Assembly (NCBI GenBank): GCA_019638515.1
Contig: JAHBTS010000001.1
Span: 62,001 to 126,000 of the forward strand
DNA length: 64,000 bases
Direction: 5' to 3'
From: Chitinophagales bacterium
Lineage (GTDB): Bacteria > Bacteroidota > Bacteroidia > Chitinophagales > LD1
Each line of letters opens with the position of its first letter. Positions within the stretch are counted from its first letter, which is position 1. Under the pieces are notes generated by a model that was not told the DNA's origin, did not search any database, and worked only from the letters and a program-made list of their open reading frames with translations. Shown in pieces: positions 7,978 to 16,571 of this stretch. Position numbers and translations under genes: made by a program.

Positions 7978-9309
7978 TTACTGTATTACAATTCGCTTTA
8001 CAATTCGTTGTTTTTCTACTTCAATAAATAAAAAATACGGGCCGGAAGGCAGATTGATTTCAATAGCGTTTTTAAATCCCGATAGTTGTTTTTTTACAAG
8101 GGAGTTGCCCATGATGTTTAGCAATTCTGCAGTGTATTCTTTTTCGCAGTTGGTTTCTATAAGTAAGGGTGTGCCTTTGTGTAGCAATGTTGGAAATGTG
8201 GTGAACGAAATAATTTCTCCGCTGCTGTTTTGGATAGAAGTAAAAGAGGTGTCGCCATATAGCCGCAATGCTCTTTTAAAGCAAGGTATTATGCTGTCTT
8301 TATCTATGCTTCCCGATTGGAACATAGAGAAATCAATAGCCCAATCCCAATAGAACCAAGAGATATTATGCTGTAAAATCTTGGTTCCCACATATTCTAT
8401 CCAATTACATTTACTCTGTGCATCGGAAAAGTGGCTTACTCCAAATTCGCCTAAAAAAATAGGTTTGTTGTAAGTGTTTTTCCATTGCACTATATGTTGC
8501 CAACTAAGTGCCAATGCGGGTTCGTACACATTTCCGGTACTTGGATAAGTAAGCCCTGCGGGGTAAAAGGGCGTGTTCCACGAAAATCCTTGATGCGTAA
8601 AGTTGATGGGGTCGTATAGATGCCATGTGTAAATTAAGTTGCTATCGGCAAGTGGAGCGTAACTTTCGTATGCCAATCCCCAACTGCCAAAACTTGGAGA
8701 CACAATAATGCTGTGTGCCGTTGTGTGCTGGCGAATAGAGTCTATGGCTACCGTTAAGAGCAAGCTTAGGCTATCGTTGTCTAATGCGCCATTAGAAGGG
8801 ATGCCGGGTTCGTTTAGCAGTTCAAAAGTAAAGCGGTTGGGATCTAGGTATTGGTAGCGTTTGGCAACCACACTCCATAAGTGTGCAAAGCGCTGTTGTT
8901 GTGTTCGCCAATTGTTGTTGGTAATTTGCCAACCGTGATGGTTGTCTATAATGAGCATCATATCCAATTCGTTGCACCACGCAATTAAGGTATCTATTCG
9001 GCTAAAAAGGGCATGGTTTTGATCTACGTTATATGGAGCTATGGTGTCGGTAATTTTTGCAAATTGAATGGGAAGCCTTAGTGATTGAATGCCGGCTTCT
9101 TTCATTTTTTGGAGGTGCCATTTGGTGTAGCGAGTAGTGCTGGGCCAAGTATTATCCCAGGTTGCTTCTAACCAATTGCTTAGGTTTTGTCCCTTGCCAA
9201 ATGCGTTGCACCTGTTTTGTGCATTGCTTTGTGCATGTGTGTATGTATGAGCAAGTAAAAGAACTAAAAGAAAAAACAGGGAGTAGCAGCTCTTTATAGT
9301 GTATTGCAT
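7978..9309 (-). CDS. secreted GH5-type glycoside hydrolase with T9SS sorting domain
   Basis: 443-residue extracellular glycosidase, probably an endoglucanase or mannanase. A signal peptide (1-26, ending THAQ) precedes a GH5 (beta/alpha)8 barrel at about 35-345. Visible GH5 features are LRLP (77-80), NHH (123-125), the acid/base Glu167 in LLNEPG, H230 in TWHLYDP, and nucleophile Glu288 in LGEFG. The last 75 or so residues form a beta-sandwich-like type IX C-terminal sorting domain ending in IVKRIVIQ. That predicts Sec export followed by T9SS transport to the surface. Exact polysaccharide specificity cannot be read. A terminator for clpP lies upstream, so it has its own promoter. Confidence 0.87.
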   Translation of the reverse strand: MQYTIKSCYSLFFLLVLLLAHTYTHAQSNAQNRCNAFGKGQNLSNWLEATWDNTWPSTTRYTKWHLQKMKEAGIQSLRLPIQFAKITDTIAPYNVDQNHALFSRIDTLIAWCNELDMMLIIDNHHGWQITNNNWRTQQQRFAHLWSVVAKRYQYLDPNRFTFELLNEPGIPSNGALDNDSLSLLLTVAIDSIRQHTTAHSIIVSPSFGSWGLAYESYAPLADSNLIYTWHLYDPINFTHQGFSWNTPFYPAGLTYPSTGNVYEPALALSWQHIVQWKNTYNKPIFLGEFGVSHFSDAQSKCNWIEYVGTKILQHNISWFYWDWAIDFSMFQSGSIDKDSIIPCFKRALRLYGDTSFTSIQNSSGEIISFTTFPTLLHKGTPLLIETNCEKEYTAELLNIMGNSLVKKQLSGFKNAIEINLPSGPYFLFIEVEKQRIVKRIVIQ

Positions 9310-9340
9310 ACGTGTATGAGTTTAATGTAAATCCAAATAA

Positions 9341-9369
9341 AAAAGAGGCTGTGAATAGCAGCCTCTTTT
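9341..9369 (-). terminator. intrinsic terminator of clpP
   Basis: Eleven-base-pair perfect stem (9341-9351 with 9359-9369) and a 7-nt loop, followed on the minus strand by a T-rich tract. It sits just after the clpP stop and before the GH5 gene. Confidence 0.85.
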
Positions 9370-9379
9370 TTATTTAATA

Positions 9380-10090
9380 TCAATCTTCTAATTTGCGGTT
9401 AGTGCGTTCCAGTACTTCATCAATCATGCCATATTCTTTGGCTTCGCGGGCGCGCATCCAATAATCGCGGTCGCTGTCTTCTTGTACTTTTTCTAATGGT
9501 TGGCCGCTGTGGTTAGAAATAATTTCATATAACTCATCTTTTATTTTTCTGATTTCGTTGATAGAAATTTGAATGTCGCTGGCTTTGCCACCAATACCGC
9601 CAAGCGGCTGGTGAATCATTACTCTGGCATGTGGCAATGCAGTGCGTTTTCCTTTTTTTCCGGCACATAAAATTACGGCAGCCATAGATGCGGCTACTCC
9701 GGTGCAAATAGTTGCCACATCCATATTTACGTATTGCATAGTATCGTAAATTCCTAAGCCGCTATATACTTCGCCACCGGGTGAGTTGATGTAGATTTGA
9801 ACATCGCTGCGTGCATCGCTGCTTTCTAAAAATAGGAGTTGCGCTTGTATAATGCTGGCAATATAATCGTCAACCGCTGTGCCAAGAAAAATAATTCTAT
9901 CCATCATTAAACGGCTAAATACATCTACTTCGCGAAAAGGCATCGGGCGCTCTTCAATTACAGTTCTGGTAAGATTGGTAACCGGATGCAGCGATTCAAT
10001 TTTATGAATGTATTGCTCTACTCCAAGCCTGTTTATGCCATGGTGTTTTACGGCATAGTTGGCAAAATCTTTAGCTTCTTTAATATTCAT
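9380..10090 (-). CDS. clpP: ATP-dependent Clp protease proteolytic subunit
   Basis: 236-residue serine peptidase that forms the tetradecameric barrel of the ClpXP/ClpAP protease. Catalytic Ser135 (GVAASMAA) and His160 (ARVMIHQP) are present, and the Asp lies in the EDSDRDY segment near 205-209. INSPGGEVYSG (101-111) is the oligomer and substrate-binding strand. The N-terminus is about 35 residues longer than E. coli mature ClpP and may be processed. ClpX is not adjacent, as the neighbouring gene upstream is an unknown helical protein. A terminator follows at 9341-9369. Confidence 0.95.
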   Translation of the reverse strand: MNIKEAKDFANYAVKHHGINRLGVEQYIHKIESLHPVTNLTRTVIEERPMPFREVDVFSRLMMDRIIFLGTAVDDYIASIIQAQLLFLESSDARSDVQIYINSPGGEVYSGLGIYDTMQYVNMDVATICTGVAASMAAVILCAGKKGKRTALPHARVMIHQPLGGIGGKASDIQISINEIRKIKDELYEIISNHSGQPLEKVQEDSDRDYWMRAREAKEYGMIDEVLERTNRKLED

Positions 10091-10180
10091 TTTATACTTT
10101 TTTTCTGCTTACAAAATCAATGTTGCATAAGACGTTTCACAATTCCAAATATTTCGTCATTAAAAACATTATGGTACAGG

Positions 10181-10939
10181 CTATGATGTTTTTTTTCGGT
10201 TTTTGGTAGTGCTGCTTTTTATGTTGTTTATGAACTTGGTTTCGGTTTGGGCAATAAATTCAACAATGGCTTTTTTTTCGTGATCGTTGTATTGTTGCAT
10301 CAGTTCTTTTCCCATTTTTAAAATATTGGCGCCTAAAAGAATGGCTTGCACATCATTTTTGTCGTAGGTTTTAGTATTAGCTTTCATGCGTGTGGCTACA
10401 TCTTCTAAAATGCCGATTGTTTTTTCAAGCATTTTGGTATCGGTAATAATTAAAAAGAGGTTGCAGAGTTCATCAATAAATTGCTGTATTTTTTTTTGTG
10501 GTAGGTCTGCTATACATTGTAGCAGTTGGGCTTCGGTAACGGGTGCTGTTAGGTTTTGTTTTAGGGCGGTTTGTAATAGCAGCTCTTCGAAGTTTCGGGC
10601 AGCGGTGTGGGTGTGCAGTGTTTCTATACCTGCTTTTATGGCTTTGGGAAACAGGATGCCAAAACGAAAAATTGCTGCGGTTAAATTGCCCAGTATGCCC
10701 CAAATTTTGGCGGGATCGTTTACGTAACTTTCTAAACGAGCAAAAGCGGCATCTAGCTCTTGGCGCTTATTTATATCGGGGTATAAATTTTGAAGAAAGA
10801 AATTACGCAGTTCATCGGCTTTTTCTTGCGTGAAAAAATCGGGTAAATTTTTGTTGTCTTTAATTTGGCTGAATTGATAGCGCGCGTGAATAGTTTCGCG
10901 ATAGCGCTCGATAAGGCTGAGTTTTAGTTTTTGGCTCAT
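10181..10939 (-). CDS. unknown helical protein
   Basis: 252 residues, predicted almost entirely alpha-helical, without signal peptide or membrane segments and with a basic C-terminus. I recognise no domain. A helix-rich stretch near 85-100 (ILGNLTAAIFRFGILFP) is the most hydrophobic part, so peripheral membrane contact is possible. Its ATG lies 5 nt after an exact TACGTTTG -7 box, predicting a leaderless mRNA. It is 90 nt upstream of clpP on the same strand; whether the two are functionally linked is unknown. Confidence 0.7.
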   Translation of the reverse strand: MSQKLKLSLIERYRETIHARYQFSQIKDNKNLPDFFTQEKADELRNFFLQNLYPDINKRQELDAAFARLESYVNDPAKIWGILGNLTAAIFRFGILFPKAIKAGIETLHTHTAARNFEELLLQTALKQNLTAPVTEAQLLQCIADLPQKKIQQFIDELCNLFLIITDTKMLEKTIGILEDVATRMKANTKTYDKNDVQAILLGANILKMGKELMQQYNDHEKKAIVEFIAQTETKFINNIKSSTTKNRKKTS

Positions 10940-10944
10940 ATTTT

Positions 10945-10952
10945 CAAACGTA
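10945..10952 (-). promoter_or_regulatory. -7 promoter element giving a leaderless start
   Basis: TACGTTTG on the minus strand, with only five bases (aaaat) between it and ATG 10939. Transcription should begin at or next to the start codon. Confidence 0.6.
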
Positions 10953-11018
10953 CATAAAGTTTTGTTTTGAAATTAAACTTCATGTTTTATTTATGTATCT
11001 GAACGAAAAAAAATATTC

Positions 11019-11582
11019 ATGAAAAAATTTATTTTGATACTAATGGCTGTGATTACAGTTGGGTTTTGTTTTGCGCAAGTTACGGTGGGCGATGTTAAAC
11101 TGCCTTCTACATTTAAAGCAGGTGATGCTGTGCTAAAATTTAACGGTGGCGGCATAAGGAAGAAACTGTTTATAGATGTGTATGTGGCAGGATTGTATGT
11201 AAAGGCAACTTCAAAAGATGGCGGTGCTATTGCTAAGGCAAACGAACCGCAGAATATGCGTATTGTTATTACTTCTGGCTTAGTTACTTCCGAAAAATTT
11301 ATTGAATCTACTAAAGAAGGTTTCCAAAAATCTACTTCAGGAAATATAAAACCAATTCAAGATAAAGTTGATAGATTTTTAAAGTTGTTTTTAAAAGAAG
11401 CAATAACCAAAGGGGATGTTTATGATCTTACATTTTTGCCTATGGAAGGTGTAAAAGTGTTTAAGAATAATAAGTTGATAGACGTAATTCCCGGTTTAGA
11501 TTTTAAAACTGCTTTATATGGTATTTGGTTGGGTTCTAATCCTGCCGATGCTAAATTGAAGACCGGACTTTTAGGTTCTTAA
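11019..11582 (+). CDS. exported chalcone-isomerase-like protein
   Basis: 187 residues: signal peptide (1-19, ending FCFAQ), then a chalcone isomerase-like fold (PF16036 type). Typical features are LRxNGGGIRKKLF-like sequence at about 40-52, VYVAGLYV and the closing DFKTALYGIWLG. Bacterial members are usually periplasmic lipid- or fatty-acid-binding proteins rather than flavonoid enzymes, so a binding role is more likely than isomerisation. The gene stands alone on the plus strand and ends one base before the convergent KefC-type gene. Confidence 0.82.
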   Translation: MKKFILILMAVITVGFCFAQVTVGDVKLPSTFKAGDAVLKFNGGGIRKKLFIDVYVAGLYVKATSKDGGAIAKANEPQNMRIVITSGLVTSEKFIESTKEGFQKSTSGNIKPIQDKVDRFLKLFLKEAITKGDVYDLTFLPMEGVKVFKNNKLIDVIPGLDFKTALYGIWLGSNPADAKLKTGLLGS

Positions 11583-11583
11583 A

Positions 11584-13461
11584 TTACGCCTTTGCCTCTT
11601 CTTCGTGTGGAAGTGTGCCACCCCATGAGTGACCGCGGTCTGTAAGGTTTTGAAATAAATCTTCCTGCAATAATTTTTCCTGCATCTCTATTTGATGTTT
11701 GGCACTGAGGGCATATTGCTGCAAATTGTAGCGATCTAATTGTAGTTTGCGCATAGATTTTTCATCGTAGCGAATAAAGTTTTGTCCTTGCCGAGTGGCG
11801 GTGTAAGCTCTAAATCCTAAGAACTTTAGGGCATCTACCGCAAGGTGTACCGAGGTGTAGAGTGTTTCGCGATAAATATCGGTTACGCCCACATCCATTA
11901 ACTCATAAGCATCGAAGCGGTTTTTGGCTCGTGCCAAAATATGCAAGTGAGGAAAATGTTTTTTTACGTTTTTGATAAGTTGGGCATTGGCCGCTGGCGA
12001 GTCTATTGCGGCAATAAGTATTTTGGCATTTTCGGCACCGGCTGCGGCAATAAGATCTATCCTGGTGGCATCGCCATAATATACTTTAAATCCCATTTTT
12101 CGCAGTAAATCTACTCGGTCTGAATCGAAATCGAGGATGGTAGCTTCAATGCCATTGGCTCTTAAAAATCTGCCGATGGTGCTGCCAAAATGCCCAAAGC
12201 CGGCAATGATTACATCGTGTTTTTCTTCAATTGTGTCGGTTGATTTATCGGGTTCTTTTTCTTGAGTGCCTAAGTAAGGGTCTATGTATTTTTCGTTTAT
12301 GATAAGTAGAATAGGTGAAAGAGTCATGCTTACTGCGGTGCTTGCCATAAGTAAGTCGTTCCATGTTTTATCTATAATGGCTAGTTGAAAAGAAAAGGAA
12401 AGCACTACAAATGCAAATTCTCCTACCTGTGCCAAACCAAAAGTGAATAGTATGTTTTGGTCTGTTTTCATTTTAAATATTTTTCCTGCAATAAAAAGTA
12501 CTACTGCTTTCAACACTGCTAACCCAAGCACTATGGCAGTTACGAGTAGGGGTTTTTGTGCAATAAGTTTAAAATCTATAGATGCTCCTACTCCAATAAA
12601 AAATAAACCTAATAGCAAACTTTTAAATGGCTGTATATTGCTTTCTAATTCGTGTCGAAATTCGCTATTTGCTAATACTACTCCGGCTAAGAAAGCACCT
12701 AAAGCGGCACTTAAACCTACCAATTCCATAAGGTACGATACTGATACTACCAATAACAAAGCGGAGGCTGTGAACAATTCGCGTAGTTTAGTTTTGGCAA
12801 TCATGCGCAGTATGGGAACTACAAGATAATTGCCTGCTAATAATACGGTAGCAACTGCTCCAATAACCATAGCTGTTTGTAACCAGGCTGGTAAGTCTTT
12901 TATGATGGCTTGAGAATGTTTTTCTACAATGTGAATTTGTGATTGGGAGGTAAGCAATGGCAAAAGTGCCAGTATAGGAATTACCACAATGTCTTGAAAT
13001 AGTAATACTGAAAAAGATGCCTGCCCTGCTGCCGATTGCGATAGTCCTTTTTCTTTTAAAGTTTGCAGCACTATGGCTGTTGAACTCATAGAAAGTGCCA
13101 TTGCAATGGCTAAGCTCATTTGCCATTGCCAACCAATAGCTAAACCCACTCCATAAAAGAGCAAAGTGGTAACACCAAATTGGATGCTGCCCAAACCCAA
13201 TACGGCTTTGCGCATTTGCCAAAATTGTGCGGGTTCTAATTCTAGCCCAATTAAGAAGAGCATCATTACTACTCCAAATTCGGCAAAGTGCATAATGTCT
13301 TCGCCTTCATTGCCTACCAATCCTAGAATATAGGGACCAATTAACATGCCGCCAATGAGGTAGCCCAATACAGAGTTTAATCCTATGCGCTTTGCCAGTG
13401 CAACACAAAATACTCCGGCAGATAGGTAAATAATTGCTTGCAACAGAAAAAATTCACTCAT
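11584..13461 (-). CDS. KefB/KefC-type cation:proton antiporter
   Basis: 625-residue inner-membrane transporter of the CPA2 family. Residues 1-390 form about 12 membrane helices with the family stretches GYLIGGMLIGP and LIGLELEP; an RCK/TrkA-N domain follows (about 410-530) with the Rossmann motif GFGHFGSTIG. This matches glutathione- or NAD-gated K+/H+ antiporters. Its ATG overlaps the stop of the upstream KefF-like oxidoreductase (ATGA-type, 4 nt), the arrangement of the E. coli kefF-kefC unit. Expected role: potassium efflux and cytoplasmic acidification during electrophile stress. KefB and KefC cannot be separated from sequence reading alone. Confidence 0.9.
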   Translation of the reverse strand: MSEFFLLQAIIYLSAGVFCVALAKRIGLNSVLGYLIGGMLIGPYILGLVGNEGEDIMHFAEFGVVMMLFLIGLELEPAQFWQMRKAVLGLGSIQFGVTTLLFYGVGLAIGWQWQMSLAIAMALSMSSTAIVLQTLKEKGLSQSAAGQASFSVLLFQDIVVIPILALLPLLTSQSQIHIVEKHSQAIIKDLPAWLQTAMVIGAVATVLLAGNYLVVPILRMIAKTKLRELFTASALLLVVSVSYLMELVGLSAALGAFLAGVVLANSEFRHELESNIQPFKSLLLGLFFIGVGASIDFKLIAQKPLLVTAIVLGLAVLKAVVLFIAGKIFKMKTDQNILFTFGLAQVGEFAFVVLSFSFQLAIIDKTWNDLLMASTAVSMTLSPILLIINEKYIDPYLGTQEKEPDKSTDTIEEKHDVIIAGFGHFGSTIGRFLRANGIEATILDFDSDRVDLLRKMGFKVYYGDATRIDLIAAAGAENAKILIAAIDSPAANAQLIKNVKKHFPHLHILARAKNRFDAYELMDVGVTDIYRETLYTSVHLAVDALKFLGFRAYTATRQGQNFIRYDEKSMRKLQLDRYNLQQYALSAKHQIEMQEKLLQEDLFQNLTDRGHSWGGTLPHEEEAKA

Positions 13462-14063
13462 GCTTCTCTTTTATTTTGTACCCAATAGTTTATGTATTTG
13501 TGTTGGTGAATAACTGTGAGCGGTAAATTATCTTGTTGTAGTAATACCAACAGAAGGTAGTAGTCTCTACAATGTTTTTCTAATTCTTCGAAAGGCAACC
13601 GATGTGCATTGTGGATTACGAAAGGAGGTAAAAATTCCATGCTGCATTCGCGGGCGGTTTGTTGCAATGGAGCTAAAAGTTGCGGAATGGTAAAGCTATG
13701 TGGTTGGTTCTCGGCATATACTGTTTCGGGGTCGCCAGTGGTAATTACATGGAGTACTTTTTTGCCTCTAAGCGCAGTGCCGCCAGTACCGTAAGCCCAT
13801 CCAAACTCAAATACAATATCTATCCATTGCTTGAGGAGTGGCGGGATGCTGTACCAATAAAATGGGTGTTGCCAAATAATAATATCATGTTGTGTAAGTA
13901 GTTCTTTTTCACGTTTAACATCAATATTGAAATCGGGATACTCTTCGTATAAATCGTGTAGTGTAATTCCTTTGCTTTTTGGAATATACTGTAATAGTTG
14001 ATGGTGATTTTTGGAGCGCTCCAAACGCGGATGTGCAAACAAAATAAGGATGTTATGTTGCAT
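13458..14063 (-). CDS. KefF-like NAD(P)H-dependent quinone oxidoreductase
   Basis: 201-residue flavodoxin-fold FMN oxidoreductase of the NQO1/KefF/MdaB group. It has the N-terminal FMN phosphate-binding start ILILFAHPRLERS, the IIWQHPFYWYSIPPLLKQWID segment around 84-105 that shapes the flavin site, and FEFGWAYG. KefF proteins bind KefC and activate it while reducing quinones. The 4-nt overlap with the downstream antiporter gene supports that partnership. The ATG follows a -7-like TTATTTTG by 4 nt, another candidate leaderless start. Confidence 0.88.
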   Translation of the reverse strand: MQHNILILFAHPRLERSKNHHQLLQYIPKSKGITLHDLYEEYPDFNIDVKREKELLTQHDIIIWQHPFYWYSIPPLLKQWIDIVFEFGWAYGTGGTALRGKKVLHVITTGDPETVYAENQPHSFTIPQLLAPLQQTARECSMEFLPPFVIHNAHRLPFEELEKHCRDYYLLLVLLQQDNLPLTVIHQHKYINYWVQNKREA

Positions 14064-14113
14064 AGCGCAAAATAACTAGAATGAAATATATTAAAAGTAA
14101 AAAATGCAAAATG

Positions 14114-14767
14114 CTACAACTGCATTTCTTTCAGCGTATTGCTAATGATTAGTTTTCCGGCAGTTTTTGCTTTTATTTCTTCTACTGTAACCCCCGGTAC
14201 TATTTCTATTAAATGGAAAGCGCCATCTATAATTTCGTAGTATCCCAATTCGGTAATTACTTTTTGAATACAATTTTTTCCGGTAAGCGGCAACGTGCAG
14301 GTCGGTAATAATTTCGATTCGCCTTTGGGGTTGGTTTGCATCATGGCTACAATAATGTTTTTTGCAGATGCAACTAAATCCATGGCTCCGCCCATTCCTT
14401 TTACCATTTTGCCGGGAATTTTCCAACTGGCGATATCTCCGTTTTCTGCAACTTCCATTGCTCCTAAAACGGTTAAATCTACTCTTTGCGAACGAATCAT
14501 TCCAAAGCTGGTGGCAGAATCGAAAAATGCAGAGCCTTGCAAGGTGGTAACGGTTTGTTTTCCTGCATTTATTAAATCGGCATCTACTTCGCTTTCTGTA
14601 GGAAAAGGACCTATGCCGAGTAAGCCGTTTTCGGATTGCAATACTACATTTACTCCTTGCGGAATATAATTGGCCACTAAGGTTGGAATACCTATACCGA
14701 GGTTTACATAAAAGCCATTACGTAATTCTTTGGCAATTCTTTGTGCTATTTGTTCTTTGGTAAGCAT
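14114..14767 (-). CDS. scoB: CoA transferase subunit B (3-oxoacid CoA-transferase type)
   Basis: 217-residue beta subunit of a family I CoA transferase, which moves CoA between acetoacetate or another 3-oxoacid and succinyl- or acetyl-CoA. It shows the family nucleotide-like start YVNLGIGIPTLV and the catalytic Glu in QSENGLLGIGP (about 41-51), the Glu that forms the glutamyl-CoA thioester. The motif GGAMDLV is also present. The alpha subunit gene, normally adjacent, is absent on both sides here. The ATG sits 4 nt after a promoter-like AATTTTTG. Substrate preference cannot be judged. Confidence 0.88.
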   Translation of the reverse strand: MLTKEQIAQRIAKELRNGFYVNLGIGIPTLVANYIPQGVNVVLQSENGLLGIGPFPTESEVDADLINAGKQTVTTLQGSAFFDSATSFGMIRSQRVDLTVLGAMEVAENGDIASWKIPGKMVKGMGGAMDLVASAKNIIVAMMQTNPKGESKLLPTCTLPLTGKNCIQKVITELGYYEIIDGAFHLIEIVPGVTVEEIKAKTAGKLIISNTLKEMQL

Positions 14768-14809
14768 GGTTCAAAAATTAGAAAAAATTAGGTGAAAGCA
14801 AGTGTCTTT

Positions 14810-16450
14810 TTATTTCAATATTCCTGTAACGGGTTTTCCCACTGTTCCGTTTGGCATTTGTATTTTAAGCAATGCTGCAATGGTGGGTGCAATATCGGTG
14901 ATGTATGTTCTTGAATAATCTTTGCCGTGTTTTACGCCCCAACCGTAAAAGAGTAGTGGAATGTGCGTGTCGTAAGGAAATATAGTGCCATGTGTGGTGC
15001 CTTTTTCAAAATCGTTGAGCCATGCTGGATGAAACAGAAGTTGAATATCTCCGGTACGATTGGGTTTGTATTGATTACTCAAACATTCTTTAAACCACGA
15101 ATGCAGGGTTTCTTGTTGTAAATTGTTATAGGAAATTACGCGATCTACACCCTCAATTTTACTAAGTTCTGTAACCAATAATTTGCAAGCGGCATCTAAA
15201 TCTATTTTTTCTGCTTGAAGAGCTTGGTGGTTAAGTATTATTTGTTGGTTGGTAACGGCACTTACTAAGTTTTTTCGCTGGTAACTTTTTTGTAGAATAG
15301 AATCTGTGAAATGGCGAAGTTTTTTGTCGAAGATATTGCCTGCCGGAAGATGGTTTTCGTGGCTAAATCCTGCTGCATGTGCTGCACCGTGGTCGGCAGA
15401 AAGAAATAGGGTGAAATTTCCGTCTCCAATTTTTTCGTTTAAAAAATCTATAAATTCTGATAATTCCCTATCAAGACGAATATAGGCATCTTCTGCCTCA
15501 ACAGAATTGGGTCCAAACTGATGCCCTATGTAATCGGTAGAAGAAAAGCTAAGGGTTAAGAAATCGGTAGTACCTCTGTTGCCCAGAGTGTCGCCAATAA
15601 TTGCGGCTTTGGCAAATGCCAAGGTAAGTGTGTTGCCAAATGGTGTGGCTTTAAGTACTTCGGTAAGCGGCTGCTTTTTTATTTCAGATATTTTGTGCTC
15701 AAATACGGGCTTGTCTTCATTAGAAAAGGTGCTTTCGTACCATTTGTCATCTTCGGTGCTTTCATAGTACTTAGAAATTTCGAGCAGTGTGTTCCAGTTT
15801 TTCTTTACATAGTTGGTGGGTAATTTTTGTGTGTTGAATTGCTGCACCCACATTGGGAGTTCTTTCATGTAGTAAGTGCTAGAAATCCAGTTTCCGGTGG
15901 CACCATCGTACCAATATGCAGCATTGGCAGTGTGCCCTGCAGGAAGAATAGAGCCTCTGTCTTTTAAAGCTACACCAATGGTTTTTGATTGTAGGTTGGT
16001 GGCAAGGCGGAGTTCATCGCAAATGGTGGAAGTGTACATTCTGCGGGGCGATTGCTGCCCTGCTTTTTGGCTGCCGCCTACAGATTGCACGGTGGTATCT
16101 TCGGTGCAATACACCATTTTTCCTTCGCTTCTATCGAACCAATCGTTAGCAGTGATGCCATGTATGGCAGGAACGCTGCCGGTATAAATTGCGGTATGGC
16201 CGGGTGCAGTGTAGCTTGGAAAATAATTGATGAAAGTTTGTTCGCAAGAGTATCCTTTGTTGAGGAGTCTTTTAAATCCTTCGGAAGTATATTTATCGGA
16301 GTAGCGGTATAGGTAATCCCATCGCATTTGATCTACTACTATGCCAATTACTAATTTGGGGCGGTCGGTAACGGTTTGTGCTGTAGTGCTCGCAACAATT
16401 GCTATGAGTATAAGCGTATAAATGGTACGTAGCATAATTGAGTTTTTCAT
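14810..16450 (-). CDS. pafA: PafA-type alkaline phosphatase
   Basis: 546-residue periplasmic phosphomonoesterase of the alkaline phosphatase superfamily. The start is ATG 16450, giving a signal peptide (1-25, ending STTAQ); the frame runs 72 codons further but that part has no export signal. PafA catalytic features are in place: metal Asp40 (VVDQMRWD), nucleophile Thr81 (SYTAPGHT), Asn102 (ANDWF), and the phosphate-contacting pair Lys163 and Arg165 (ALKDRGSILPAGH). The C-terminal metal ligands include SADHGAAH. PafA enzymes are the main phosphate-independent phosphatases of Bacteroidota. The gene is divergent from the TMTC-like gene. Confidence 0.9.
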   Translation of the reverse strand: MKNSIMLRTIYTLILIAIVASTTAQTVTDRPKLVIGIVVDQMRWDYLYRYSDKYTSEGFKRLLNKGYSCEQTFINYFPSYTAPGHTAIYTGSVPAIHGITANDWFDRSEGKMVYCTEDTTVQSVGGSQKAGQQSPRRMYTSTICDELRLATNLQSKTIGVALKDRGSILPAGHTANAAYWYDGATGNWISSTYYMKELPMWVQQFNTQKLPTNYVKKNWNTLLEISKYYESTEDDKWYESTFSNEDKPVFEHKISEIKKQPLTEVLKATPFGNTLTLAFAKAAIIGDTLGNRGTTDFLTLSFSSTDYIGHQFGPNSVEAEDAYIRLDRELSEFIDFLNEKIGDGNFTLFLSADHGAAHAAGFSHENHLPAGNIFDKKLRHFTDSILQKSYQRKNLVSAVTNQQIILNHQALQAEKIDLDAACKLLVTELSKIEGVDRVISYNNLQQETLHSWFKECLSNQYKPNRTGDIQLLFHPAWLNDFEKGTTHGTIFPYDTHIPLLFYGWGVKHGKDYSRTYITDIAPTIAALLKIQMPNGTVGKPVTGILK

Positions 16451-16554
16451 ATAACTGAATTGAAGAATAGAGCAACGAAGGAAATAAAAAGAAGGAATGC
16501 AAGGAAACAAATACAGAATTAGCTTTTTCCCTATTTTCTCTTTTCTTTGATTTT

Positions 16555-16562
16555 TACGTTTG
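16555..16562 (+). promoter_or_regulatory. -7 promoter element of the TMTC-like gene
   Basis: TACGTTTG nine bases before ATG 16572. It overlaps an in-frame TTG at 16560, so the ATG rather than that TTG is the likely start. The leader would be very short. Confidence 0.55.
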
Positions 16563-16571
16563 GAGATTAAA

